A stretch of 64,000 nt of DNA from Paralichthys olivaceus (Eukaryota > Chordata > Actinopteri > Pleuronectiformes > Paralichthyidae): positions 9,283,001 to 9,347,000 of the forward strand of contig NC_091108.1 in assembly GCF_024713975.1 (NCBI RefSeq), in the 5' to 3' direction. Each line of letters opens with the position of its first letter. Within the stretch, counting starts at the first letter, position 1. The notes under the pieces are model-generated. The model made no database searches. It had not been told where the DNA came from and saw nothing but the letters and a program-made list of their open reading frames with translations. A program made the translations under genes and the position numbers. Of this stretch, positions 9,888-22,942 are shown piece by piece.

Positions 9888-12800
9888 GGATAGATAGATA
9901 GATAGACGGATAGACAGACAGACAGACAGATAGATAGATGATGGATAGAAAGACAGACAGTCAGACAAATAGATAGGCAGACGATGGATGGATGGATAGA
10001 TAGACAGACAGATAGATGGATGGATAGATAGACAGACAGATAGATAGATAGACGGATAGATGGATAGATAGACAGACAGACAGATAGATGGATAGACAGA
10101 CAGATAGATAGATAGATAGACAGATGGTCAGACGGTCAGACAGACACTTTAATGATCCTAAACTGCGCAGTTCTTGTGTTACACCACATGTCAAGGTCAT
10201 TGCACATAGAGCGAAAAACAAGATATTAAATACAAAAGATGACAAAATAAGAAGCAATCGTGCAAAGTTGCAGTGGACAACACCTGCAACTTCTTTGGGT
10301 AAATTGACTGTTTTAAATTCACAGGCCATCCCCTCAAAAGTTTCCATTCATAGTATTGTTGCAGCCTCATAATGGGAATTAAAGATCACTGTCCTTTTTT
10401 GTGTGTTTGGTTTTGGCAGTTGTTTTGTCTTTCTTTTCTAACCTTGTCTCTCCCCATTATGCCCACATTATTGTTGACTGGCATTTTCCGATTGGTCTCA
10501 GGAGTTCTGTGAATCCTTTCTTTTTGTTACTTGGTGTACTGGGTGCTTGTGTATTTTATGTATGTTTGTCTATGGGTCTGTTAGAATGTATTTTGAACTG
10601 TGAGCTCTCCAGTTTTTCTGTTTTTTGCTGTTGTTTTTATTTGATTTTATTCAAGAAAGATCCATCAATTAGTTTCTGAGGAATCAGTGAAAATGTGGAA
10701 AGTGTGGGGGCCACATCAAATCGAAAATTGCTGACATTTTTCAGTCTGTCTGTCGCTAAACTACTAGACATCACTTCGGGAGTATCTGAGGCATTTCCGA
10801 TGCTGATATCAGAACAGTAGGATAACAGTGGAACATGCATAACTGATTGAGCTTGTTTAAATTATTGTACACAGGATAATTTTATGTGGACACATCTGAT
10901 ATCTGAAAATCCTGCCTTCTTAAAACCTCTGTGAGACTCAACATGATGCAAGTTATGTCTGGCAGATAATCTGGTTATCACTTTATCTGCTATGCTTTCC
11001 AGGGAGAGTAAGAGGTCACTGCTTGAGGAAGGGAACATCATGGCAAGTCTGAGCCACGAGCGGGTGGTCAAGTTGTTGGGTGTGATCATGGAGGATAGAG
11101 ACTGCTCACTAGTCATGGAACTCATCCCCAGGGGCAATCTACTAGTCATGCTTCAAAAGGTCAGCAGGTTTAAAATTTGTCACAGTGACAAATTAAATCA
11201 ATTTAACATCTGAAGTTTGCACCTATAAATAACTCATGAATCTTGCTCTGCCCCCAGGTCTCTGTACCAGTATCCGTCAAAGGTAGAATCATTTTAGAGA
11301 TTTTGGAAGGGATGGTGTACCTGACAGAGAAACGTGTCATACACAAGGACATCAAGCCAGAAAACATTTTAGTGGACAAGGATTTTCACATTAAGGTATC
11401 TTTTTACCCACATAGGCCAATGGCACTTTTATCATTTTTACAGCGTGAAATCTACATGGTAATCTGTATATTCTCTGTTTTCCAGATAGCGGACATGGGC
11501 CTGGCCACCTGCCGGACATGGAGCAAACTCACAAGGGAGGAGTTTCGCAGGAGGAGTCGTATCAGCCAATCATCTGGGACAAGAGGTGCCGGCACTCTGA
11601 GCTACATGGCTCCTGAGCACCTGGCGAGTGTACACACTGCATCCACTGAGAAATCTGATGTCTACAGCTTTGCCATCGTGGTTTGGGTCATTCTCACCGG
11701 GGAAGAGCCATATGCAAGTGAGTAAGGACCCCAAAACAGGCTCAAGTCCGAATGACAAAACACATTTTTTTGCTCACTGGTTCATCTTCTGATTTACTGC
11801 TTTAACAGTACAACAGCCATATTCATAACCCCCAACTACATTGATTAAACATCATTAAACATTAAACAAAGTGTGGTCTTTATGTCCAGATGCCAGGAGT
11901 GAAGAACAGATCAGCCAGTGTGTTTGTAAAGGTGAACGACCAGCAGAGGATTCTATTCCAGAAGACACGCCTGCAGCAATAATTCACTTCATGAGGGATT
12001 GCTGGAATCACCATCCACAGCAGCGACCAACATTTAAAGGTAGTTGTGTGTTTGTGTACTTGTACATAAATCTTTGTGAGGACCATTTTGAGCATTGACT
12101 CTTTTTTAAAGGATTTAGGATCAAACTTGTTAATTTGACCATGTAGATTTCTTAGTCATCCTTTTGCCCTTTTTTTCTTTTCTTGCAGAGGGCTACGACT
12201 TCTTCCTTCCTTTCTACGCGGAAAATCTTGAACCACATATAGAGGAAGATTTACTTCTTCTGAAGGTAAATATATGTAAATCTAGGATTTGATGGGGTAA
12301 TCTTTTCTTAAATGCACATTAAATAAAATAAACTGAATTCAAACTGGAAATACACGCCATACTATTTATTTTATATCACGATTCTCCATGTGATTTTCTT
12401 CATGCAGAATTTATACGAAGGCCCAGATGATCTTGTTGAGAAGATGAAATATTTATCAGAGACCAATGAATGTTTTTCTGCAGGTGAGCCCTGTTGGTAA
12501 TTATGATGACTTAAATATAATTTCCCCCCTGACCTACTGTGTTACATTTAATGTTCTAGATGTTGAGAAAAGCTTCTGCATCTTTATCAGTTTACTTCTC
12601 TCCTCACTTGACAGACTGCCCTGCTCCTTTGGTGAGTTCAGACAGAAGTGTACCTGTGCCAGTTGAAGCCAGTATTGAAGACCTGCATGTCATTCAGCAC
12701 GAGGAGTCTATTCAGACCGACGCCAGGGGAAATAACAACACTTCAGCGTTGGGTGAGAAACTTCATCGGGAGTTTCTGTACCACAAACATGGAAGCTATA

Positions 12801-14243
12801 ACTATGAAAACCAGACAGACCCTATGAACTGCTTCCAACGCACCAACTCCAATCCCTTCCTGCCATACCACAACAGCACTTCAGATCACACTGCAATGCA
12901 ACCAGAACAAGACAAGCAGCCTGTGTCCTCTGTCCATTCCTGGACTAAAGCTGAGCCAGTGCAGAGCACCAGCCAGGACATGTGGTGCCGCCCCACATCT
13001 GGTCTCTACGAGTCCATGAACTCAACTGAATCTGCTGCAACCCTATTGCCAATGTCCACCAGCGCTCCCTCACCAGATCAGTACAACCAGCAACAGCCAC
13101 ATTCCAACTTTAACCGTCAGGAGTCTTGGCCCGTTTACCCAGTGAATGAAACATCTGCTCCGGACATTGCTCCGGGGCGTCTCCTGCCACAAGAGCCAGG
13201 TACAAAATGAGGTGTTTCCTCTTCTCACATGTTCACAGCTGCTTCTGCCCCCTTTGACAGTTGAAGTGTGTTTGCTTTGTGCTCGTTCTAGGGTCTATTT
13301 TCATTCATAATGCCAGAGGGATTCAGATTGGAAACAGCAACGTGTTGATGATCAGAGATTATGAGCTAACCAATAGTTCATTATCTGCATCTCCTAGAAG
13401 CTCGACCATCTCTCTCATCAAAGAAAGCATTCAGAAATACGGTAAAGTATGGCATGTTTTTCATAAAGCAGATGTGATCGATGTGTTTCCTGTTTGCAAA
13501 CAAACACATGTTCATCCTTTGGATGGTTGTTGTGATTATTTAGAATACAGGTTTACAGGTAATTTCAATATTTTATTTTTCTAAAATGACAAAAATTGTC
13601 ATTAATATTTTCAAAAAAAACATTTGCATTATAATTTTTTAAAAAGGGCATAAATCCTCACATTCAAGAAGCTGAAATTAATGTTTGGTATGCAATTATC
13701 AACTCATTTATTAATCATTATTATTATTTTTATCTGCTAATTGTTGCTCTGGCTGTTATTGTTATTGAAGCAGGATAGGCTAATAATACAGTGTGCAATT
13801 TTGGAGGCAGGTCAGCGAAGCAGTGCAGATAATGTTTTTCATCCAGTTTACAACAGTATTTTCTAGTTTCAACTTGTGCTTGAAATAATTTTGTGTATTT
13901 TGTTGTAGTATCACTAGTTACAGATTTGTTTTACTGTTACTTAGAGAACTATGCTGTGACTGAGGAGCACCTGGATCTGCTGCGGGGCAACATTGGATCC
14001 AAATGGAAGCTTTACGCGCGCCACCTTGGTTTGACCAGTGTGGAAATAGAGACCATAGAGCACGACTATTCCCGCGACGGCCTGCCAGAGATTGTGCACC
14101 AAATGCTGGAGCGCTGGAAAATGAAGGAGGGAAGTATCGGCTGCACATTTGGGAAGCTTTGTCAGGCTCTGTCAGGAAACATAACGCTGGATGTCATGCA
14201 GAAAATGCTGGACATCTGCAGTTTGTCTTCCCCAATCTCATAA
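9320..14243 (+). CDS. ripk1: Receptor-interacting serine/threonine-protein kinase 1
   Basis: Ten coding exons join in frame: 9320-9480, 11003-11159, 11258-11395, 11486-11717, 11890-12039, 12189-12265, 12408-12483, 12615-13199, 13292-13441 and 13945-14243. The product is about 674 aa (human RIPK1 is 671 aa). Kinase domain (about 20-290): glycine loop YGGFGDVYLC, K44, E63, catalytic IHKDIKPEN (D137), and DMG at 155-157 where human has DLG. The linker has an aspartate in FSADC (D331) at the position of the human caspase-8 site. The RHIM core is IQIG (536-539). The C-terminal death domain is about 577-674. RIPK1 acts at TNF-receptor complexes to drive NF-kB survival signalling, apoptosis with FADD/caspase-8, or necroptosis with RIPK3. 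I chose ATG 9320 because it fits the family length; ATG 9284 is an alternative. Every key domain is intact. Confidence 0.95.
9787..10143. repeat. GATA/GACA (Bkm-like) tetranucleotide array in ripk1 intron 1
   Basis: About 350 bp of mixed GATA, GACA, GGAT and GACG units. It lies in the 1.5-kb first coding intron of ripk1. The open frames found on its complement are repeat artefacts. Confidence 0.92.
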
Positions 14244-17200
14244 ACTTCTGTTTTCACCTGTTAGATTTTCCACATGCCTTCAAAGTGACTTTCTAAAAAA
14301 CAAAAAAAGTCTTTTGGTTTTATGCACCAAGGTTTTTGAGCTATTCCGACAACCACAGAGCTCACTGAAATTCTCTTAAAATGAATGACCACTGTACAGT
14401 AGTCACTCGCTTTGATGAAATGTTGTTTGGACCTGATTATTGTTGGATTTAAAAAGCTCATGTTTTCTTTTCCAATCGCCATCAAACTTTTCCTACCATG
14501 CTTCGTCTTTAAGAGATCAACACCGGGCATCACTTTTCTAATCATGGAATTTCAAAATCAGTGTTCATTTTGTAATTAAAAATATCTTGTTTTTCTTATT
14601 GGAATGCCAGTCACATGCGTGTATTAAACCAAAGCAAGAATCTTTACTATAAATACTGTCAAGTATTTTTTTTATTTTCAGAAACTATGCAACAGTGTTC
14701 TGGAATAAACAATTCCTGTTGCTTTAATAGAACATTGAATCCATATCCAGGGATAATCAGTGTAATAATCTTTTTCCAGCTATTGATTGAATCACTGAAT
14801 ATTGAATAAACAAATGCAAATTGTACAAAATGAAAAAGATTTCTCAGTGCAGTGTTCCAGTTATCCATGTGTATTATTGTTGTAATCCTTGCCTACAGTA
14901 GGGGGCAGTCCTGCTGTAGATTATGTGCTGCCATGAATGTATTTCCCCAGATGTCAGTCAGATTAAAGTATGCATGAAGTACTTGTTAGCTGCTTGTTTT
15001 AGTGAGTTGCTACACTGTATGGTGCCAAGTATTTTGGGATTACGAGATACTTCCCTCACCAACCATTCATTTTGTAATGGATTTGTGATCACGTCTTGTC
15101 CTTTCTTTATAAAATTCAGTGCCTTTATTTGTACTGGTCCTCAGTGTTGATGTAGCTCGCTACACAACACTAGACAAAACAATAAACACTATTTTCCCAT
15201 CCATATCTTCACAGACTTAACCAAATCTGGATCCACTGGAAAAACATTTTAAATGAACTGCATATGTTCCTAAACTTCAAATGTGCATTTCATGTATCTT
15301 ATATTTTAAACTAAACCTAATTGCTTGATGCTGAATATTATTCAAAGTTGAGCATTTCCCCTCAATCATGTTGGTAATCTTTTGCAAATTAGTTGCTGGA
15401 TATTAATATGCTGTGTTTTTGAATTCATAGAAATGGTTACAGAGCTGTCACTTTTAAGTCATCAGCTAAATTAGTAGAATATTTATGAGCTATATCAGAC
15501 TATTTCATAACTCCACTGCACATTGACCACAAGATTGAGTTGGTTAACAGCCAGTAAAATACAGTCTTAACCTGATTTATATCTTGTTTTTATTAATTAT
15601 TGCAAAAGGGATGATTAAATATTATTTCATCAATTCTTTTGTCAGATAAAAAATAATCTACATGTGATTCTAAACACCTACTTAGTTTAGAATGCAAATT
15701 TAAAAAAAATGTACCCTGTGTACTCAAACTGTTGAACTGTAGTTAACTTTTTAAAATCATATTGTAATGGATTACAGATGTGATTATATGTCTTTAGAAA
15801 TCAAAGGGCCATTTTTTTTAAACCAGGAGAGTTTGTTAATCTCTTCACCAAACCCAAGAAAATAAATCCCTTGGTGCCATCAAAGATAAAGTTCAGGGAT
15901 CCAAACGTGAGCAGGTTGTTCCATTTAAGGATGCTGTTAAAATGGCACCCTGTGGACGGATAGATAACATCAAATTAACTGCTTCCGTTCAGCAGCAGCA
16001 GTACGCTTTGCAACACAAGACATAAAACAGAAATGGCTCATTTAAAATAGGTAAAACACCGATATTTTAATTTGATTAAATGAAAAGGATATATGCCCGG
16101 GGGATCCGCAGATGCAAATGAAATACAAATAGCTGGGATGTTGTCAAAACAATCACAAACCACAACTAGACTTTTTCCACAGATGAATGAATTTATCTAC
16201 AGCTGCATAATTTAAGGTTACGTTGGTTTTTCTTCATTAGTTAATTAGTTAGTTAATGTAAGAAAATCCGTTTTTTCTCGTACAAACTATAAATAATGAC
16301 ATGAAGTTCAAATACTACAAGTAGATAGATTACATAATATTGTATAATATTGCCATAATAATGGTGTTCTGCAGCAGTGTTGTGTTGTGTACATAGATAA
16401 TTGATCAAGCACCAGAAACCATATACCTGCATTTGTCAAGTGTAAACAATACTGTGCTGGCACAGGAAAGGTAGTGTTACCAGCTTCTGAACTGAGAGCG
16501 CTCTCAGTACTCCACCAAATGTATGTTGTACCCTTCTCAACAAAGCGAAACCCAAAATACTATGCCCAGCAAACTGTTTGGTATCAGGATCAGTGATTCC
16601 CTGGAGTTGAAGTGAGGTTTTACTGAGATGATGTTGGCAGTGACCTGTCCACAAGTTTTTCACAGCAAAAAGTATGTTAGAGAGCAAAATGTCAGATTTA
16701 GTTTGACAATACCACTGAACTCTGGACATTCTACTGAAATTCTCCGGAGAGGCAGTATGTGAGAACACAAATGGCAGAGCCAGTTGCTCCAGACATGGAT
16801 TGTGAAAAGAATACAAATATCTTAGAAAAGAGGAGATTTGGATAATTATACATGATGTCCTCCTATATCCAGACACTACCCCTCGCCTGAATGTTCCAGA
16901 CATTTTCCTGTAGTTGTGAATGCGTCTGACTCTGAAAATCTGCTGCTGCGTTTTTCATATGTGAAAGGCAAACTTTAAGTTCACCATGTCTATGTAAACT
17001 GCAATTTAACAGAGGATGACGCCATTAAAACTAAATGTAAAACAGAAGTACAGGATCTCCAGATGGAGGATACCAGGAATGTTGGAAACAGAACATATTG
17101 TAATATTATATAGAATATTTATCAAAGCAGAGATTTAGATCCTGTTGATATTACTTCTCAACTCTAACAAACCCAAAACGATTGTGAGCTGCGGACGAGG

Positions 17201-17390
17201 TTGCAGACAAAATACCTTTTAACTTAAAGCTGCAATGTCTCCATAGCAATAAATACATAGCAGGAAACACAATAAGTTACATGGCTGCTGCCCAGACACA
17301 TTGGGAGCTTATGGCACATTCCTGCACAAGATTTCCTGAAATGAAAATAACCTGTAAATCTTCCGTAAACATTGTAAATTGAGAGAAACG
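14244..17390. other. Convergent intergenic region: ripk1 and opsin 3' flanks
   Basis: Holds the ripk1 3' UTR (candidate polyadenylation signals ATTAAA at 14575 and AATAAA at 14704 and 14805) and, from the right, the opsin 3' UTR. A 155-codon minus-strand frame at 16436-16903 is the only long open stretch. It shows no domain I recognise and lies downstream of the opsin stop codon. Confidence 0.55.
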
Positions 17391-20300
17391 TCAGGGCCAA
17401 GCCACTTTTGCATGCCCTGGCACCATCTCTAAATTAATTTGGAGCTTGTCCATCTCTGAAGTCCTTTTTGCACACATGGTGGCCAGCAGAGACTTCTTGT
17501 GACACACACTTTGAGTCGTCTGCTCATGTGTTTGGAGAACTGGCTTGTCGTGATCCTTGGATGAGTCTCCATTGGCAGCCGGGTTAGTGACACCACACAT
17601 TTGAGGGTAGCGTTTAAAGCACTCGAAAGCATCCTTGCAATTCTCACAATGGTGGACCAGAGGAGGTTGAGCAGCCGAGTCAGACGAGGGAAATTGGTTG
17701 TTCTGTCTGTGAATTGTGCGAAGTCTTACCCTGATCTCAGGCTTAGGGCAGCCCTTTACAAGGCCCTGGGAGCAGAGGCAGCTTCTCAGACAGGCATGGC
17801 ACAGAGTACCCACGTCCCTGTGCATCATCCTGCGGAAGTTTGGCCTCAGCGTCAGGTAGATGATGGGGTTGTAGATGGTGGAGGACTTGGCAAACATTGC
17901 TGGCATGGCAAATGCCAGAGGAGAGATGTTCTCGATTTGTCCAAATGCAGCCCACATGGACACCACGGCATATGGACTCCATGCCGCAAAGAAGCCGATG
18001 CAGACGGCAACACTTAGCTTGTGGGAAAGACAGCACAGAGGAGAAAAGTTAAGTTATGAAAATAGATATTTTGGATCAACAGTATATTTAGAGGATAAGT
18101 CTGGTGTTTTTCTGAATCTTTCTAACACCAGTCTGTTGGTATGTGCCTCACTTTGGCTTTCCCAGCCTGTGTGAGGTTCTCAGCCATAAGACCACAAGTC
18201 TCTTAAAGATGTACATTTTAAAAAGTAGATCATGAATACACACTTTCATGTAAGTGGCTTCAAAAATAATCTATAGCTTTCATCAAGAATCAGTCAAACT
18301 CAAGTAAATTGTGTTTTTGTTGAGGACTATTTTCAGCCGAGGATTAATACACATTTGGTGCTCACAGTGGGATGTTCAATGTGGGAGTGATTCAAAAATA
18401 ATTACAGTGCCCATGTTGATGGTAGTAAAGGAACATTGCACCGACTCCAACATTGTGGCTTCTTACGTCTACCCAGGAGGTTATGTTTTCACCCCTGACC
18501 TTGTGTTGGTTAGTTTGATCGGAAACAAAAGTACTTGATGGAAAAATATGAAATTTGGTGGAAAATCTTGGTGCAGATTCAGTTCAGGGATTTTAGTGTT
18601 TCTTCAATATTTTCAGCATTTTCACAGAGAATTATTCTTAGATATTTAGCGATCTGTGCACTCAGGTTTAAGTGGTTTTCACAGCACAGAGGTATAAGCT
18701 GTACCAAGTTTTAGCTACACTAACAATCCTTGTTACTTGTACAAATTCTTTCTTGTTTGCTTCACTCGGTCAAGAATTTCCAAATGGAAACTGTCTAATA
18801 TGGCTCAATGAATTTGGGGTGTTGACCAGTATCTAACCGTCAGATTCTACATTGACAGTAAAGCATGATTTGTGAGCATCTATGGAGAGGAGCAGATGAT
18901 GATGACCATTTGTCAGCATAGGCATCACAAGCTTCTCATCCATCACAGAACAACCAGAGCCAATTTCTAATGGGATCTCTAATGAGAAGCTGTGGCACTA
19001 GAACATCTATTGAGGTCACTGCCAATTTCATGAACGTATGCAGGAATGAGTAATTCTCCAGAGGACGCCAGTCCCTGGGAAGCTGCTTTGATATTTACCC
19101 CTGAACCCCAAACCCCATCAGATTATCTGTACATCTTAACATTTCTAACCACTTCTGTCTTTTAATTATCTTTCAAAACACAAATGAGTTTCGTGGCATT
19201 GTTTTTGTCTGTGCTTATATCCTGCATCCATGTAATTGAAGGGGTGCAAGTAGATTAATTATTCTCCTTTAGAGTGTGATTATGCAGAGACACAGTAATG
19301 ATGAGATTGAGACGGTGAAGGAAAAAGCAGGAGCGGTAAAGCAAAGCCCGGAAACTTAAGTCTCAACAACGGCTTCCTGTGGAGTTTGAAAGGTTTATTG
19401 AGTTATCTCTACATCAGTATTTAGAATTTAATGTAAAAGCAATTAACAGCACATGGGCCAAATGGAATCTCTGGCCTGATGGAAGTGATAATTTAAGTTT
19501 ATCAGATTTTCCTCCTACCTTAACAATAATTGCCTGGATGCTGCTCATGTGCGTTTGCCTCGATGCATGCTGCTCCATGGTCTTGCGCGACGCCTGCACT
19601 GTAACCAGAATGCCTGTGTAGGATGCTACAATAACACAGCATGGGAGGATGTAGCAGAAGATGAACAGCGCCACAGTGAAGGAGCGTGCCATGGTGTGCT
19701 GATTGGACCGGTGCCAGTCAATGCAACAAGCAGTGCCATAAGGTTCTGGTCCATATTCCCCCCAGTGGGCCAGTGGGCAGCAAGCGAAAAACAGGGCATA
19801 GACCCAAGCAAAGGCAATCAGCAGATGGCCGTGAACAGAACTGAACCTGTTTCCTGAAAAAACAAAAAGGTTTATATTTTGCTATTTATGTGGTTTAAAG
19901 TGTCTGTTTTTTTGAATGGTCACACTCAAAAGTAGGGCAACAGCACACTGTCAGAGGAGAAGATGGGCCAAATTGTCAGTAAGGGTAATGGCACAGACCT
20001 GGATTTTGCCTATGCTGGTGTACAGTGAAGAAAGTAGGTACATGAAGAACACGAAAAGAGAACTTGAAAGAGAAGTTTAAACCTTGCATAATTTTTCACA
20101 ATTTGTCTACTGCTGCTTGATGTTTGTGTACTTGACAAGTTCGGCTTTACATGGCCAATATGTCTGTGTAGAAACCTTCTGCCTACTGCATGAGACATAC
20201 AGTATTTAAGGCTCACCGAAATATTGATCCCTCTCAACAGAGCTGGAAGAATCAAGGCAAGAAAACATAGCAGAACCCGTATTGTTAGAGTTGCCCTATA

Positions 20301-21916
20301 AGATTACATTGGTCCAGTACAATGTCTCCAACAGTGCCTATAACACTATCCTAAATTAAAACGATCAGCAAGTCCTGATGAAATGAGTGGATCTGTAAAT
20401 ATCCAGGAAGTGAGATACAATATTATAATGCAATAAATACAAAAATGACTTTTCTAGGTTTACATTTCAAAAGAAAATCTACATTACATAAGTTCTTTTT
20501 TAGCTTCTAATTGAGAATTCTGTTTATAGACCCCTTTGTGACACTGTCTGGGAAAACATTTTCTTGAGGTTAAACAGACGGCTCAATTTCACGGCATTAA
20601 CCAACATCACAAGTAATGCTTATCGAGCACAGCGCCTATACTTGTCAGTCATCAAAGAGAGGCTAATGTGCAGTGCTTCACAGAGGGATTAGCATTTGGT
20701 TTTCTTCCACAGATAAATCAACAATCAGCCACTTTTGGGAGTGGTGGTTAATCCTGTGTCCTTTTAGTGGGAAACAGCTTCTCTGAACACTTACCATAGT
20801 GTGGGTAACATACTTTCACAAAGCACACCACGCTCAGCAGGGTGAGAGTGGTCAGACTGCAGATACCAAACAACATTCCACAAAAAGCGTATATGGAGCA
20901 CACGGTTTTCCCATACAACCACCTGTGTGGGTGTGAGAAAGAGAAAGAGAGGGGGAGGTCGATGAGGGAGAAGGTGAGAAAAAGAGGGAAAAGAGGAGAG
21001 AGCATGAGCATTACACTCCATATCTGTGAACCTGCAGGTAATCATACTGCTAACCAGTTTAAATGAACCATGGTCTTCCAAAACAAAACAAAAATTGAAC
21101 AAATATCTCAGGATGAAAAAGCAGAGCCATATATGTACTCGACGAAGATGTCAAGAGAGCCTTTGGTGAAAAGGGCCGACCCCAGTGTCAATGTCAACAC
21201 AAGATCCCTTTAATTATATACTAATACTAATACATTATGTCCTGCCTCTATGCTGTGCCCCCCCCTCATCTAAGGGCTCAGGAGATTTCTGTGTTGTGAG
21301 TGCTTCTGAACAGAGAATCTCCTGCCACGTTGTGTAAAAGGAAAACTCAGAGGCAGAAAGTCCGAACCCAGTTGTGCGGACATTCTCTGGAGTTCTAGAG
21401 AGTTGCTACCTGTTCACGCTGCAGTGGGAGGCGGTACCTGTGGTAGAAGCTTGACGATATCGCCATAGGGTAAAGGGACAGAGTTAGGCCCAAGTCACTG
21501 ACAGCCAGGTTGATGATGAAGTACTCAGCAGGTTTCAGGAGGTGCTTTTTCTTGTAGGACACATAGAGCAACGTGCTGTTGCCAATCAGTGAACACACTC
21601 CTGCAGGCAAATGGAGTGGGAAGTGTCAGGGAAGTGGTTTTAGCTTTTCAGCATAAACGATCAGAATCATATACTGCTATAGTATCAGTGGACATCCATA
21701 ATTATGTCAAATCATTAATACTGTTAAGCTTACGGACTGTGAAGGTTGTGTTTTTAAATAGATAATGATAAACACTGAAATCTGAGGCAGAGCAATAAAG
21801 TGTTTAACTTCCTGGTTACTTTACTCACCAAAAACAAAGTAGACCACAGCCACCGTTATATCCAGCGGCACAGGTATACTGGACTGGAACGCTGCATCTT
21901 CATTTAACAGCCCCAT
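17391..21916 (-). CDS. Non-visual opsin, neuropsin (Opn5/6/7/8/9) group
   Basis: Five coding exons join in frame: 21829-21916, 21438-21600, 20795-20922, 19519-19853 and 17391-18017, about 446 aa. It is a seven-transmembrane light receptor. K282 in FAKSSTIYNPIIY is the retinal-binding lysine and NPIIY closes TM7. C92 and C169 form the conserved disulphide. Y95 occupies the rhodopsin 113 position and E163, in PEPYGTAC, the 181 counterion position, as in OPN5. Intron positions and motifs (FIINLAVSDLG, CYPHYG) also follow OPN5. The DRY motif at the end of TM3 is replaced by V116-C117-F118. The cytoplasmic tail is long (about 154 aa) with two cysteine clusters. ATG 21916 directly follows a splice acceptor, and a donor at 22942 marks a likely untranslated first exon. 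I cannot decide which teleost neuropsin subgroup this is. Confidence 0.88.
18470..18660 (+). repeat. Interspersed repeat family A, copy 2 (opsin intron)
   Basis: Reads AGGAGGTTATGTTTTCACCC, then AAATATGAAATTTGGTGGAA, then TCAGCATTTTCACAGAGAAT. It shares blocks in order with the copies at about 22070 and 43140, in the same orientation. Confidence 0.6.
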
Positions 21917-22069
21917 CTGAAAACAGATCAGAGTTTTTCAAGAGGAATCTTTAGGACTTTTTTTTTTTCTTAATGTAGAAGGTTTTAATCTTGTTAATTA
22001 AGGGGAGATTGCTCTACAAACCACACCTTATTTAGCTGCTTGAATAATGTTTTGTTTGTTGGTTGTTTT

Positions 22070-22332
22070 GTGTGTTTGTGAGATTACACAAAAACAACTG
22101 AACACGTTACCATGAAACTTGGTGTTAGGATGTGGTTTGGGTCAGGGGAGAACCCATTCAATTTTGGTGCATATCCAAATCAGGGGGTGAATCAGTTTCT
22201 TTAACATTGCGGGACAGAGCATTTTTCAACATTTTCACAGGCACATTTAGGGAACTGATATCTAGAGTGTGTGAAATCTAGTGCAGCTTGATTTAATCCA
22301 AAGGGACTGTTTGGCCTTGGCGGAGATATCTA
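22070..22332 (+). repeat. Interspersed repeat family A, copy 3
   Basis: Shares AGAACCCATTCAATTTTGGTGC, then GGGAACTGATATCTAGAG, then AAAGGGACTG with the copy at 43140, and ends CCTTGGCGGAGATATC. It lies in the opsin 5' intron between the untranslated exon and the first coding exon. The right end is complementary to the CCAAGG left end of copy 1. Confidence 0.7.
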
Positions 22333-22942
22333 GTTTTACAAGTCACTAAATAGTTGCAGATCATGTACTTGCACCTCTCGTGTTGCTGGCTGTTCTGTAA
22401 ACTGTACAGTGACACCACTAACCTTCATGCAGCACTGTCAGTAGAAAGCTTTGTTCAAATGAGAAATTGTTTACATCTTTAATGAGGATGTGGGAATGTA
22501 GTTTGTGATTGTATCGACCTTTTCAGAACTATTTGAAAATGATTTTGTGATCTAAAGAACTAACACACGTCTGGAAGCTGCCCAAGCGATCACATCATCA
22601 GCTTTTAGTCCAACGGTGACGGACAGACTGAGATTGATGTGTGACATGAGGTTCAATGAACAAGTGGTTTAATAATAGTTAAACTTCATCTTAAACACAT
22701 GTGCTGCTCCTGTGGTCCTACATTACTGCACTTTCACTAACCTGAATAATAATAATAAGCATCTAAAATTCTTCAGTTGCATAAGGTTTTTTTAGAGCCA
22801 AACTCCAACATCTGCAACTAACAGTAGCACACTGACAACTGTAACTGTGTTTGTACATGAACAATAGGAGCCTTCTTCATCCAAGCTTGCTCTTCACTTG
22901 AGAAACCATATTTCAGATAAACCAGATAAAAGATTCTTACCT

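Noticed and set aside
9783..10347. Serine/tyrosine/leucine-repeat frames on the minus strand
   Set aside because: Translation of the GATA/GACA array only.
12466..12666. Alternative frame across ripk1 exon 7/8 intron
   Set aside because: The spliced frame through donor 12484 and acceptor 12614 matches RIPK1. This frame reads intron.
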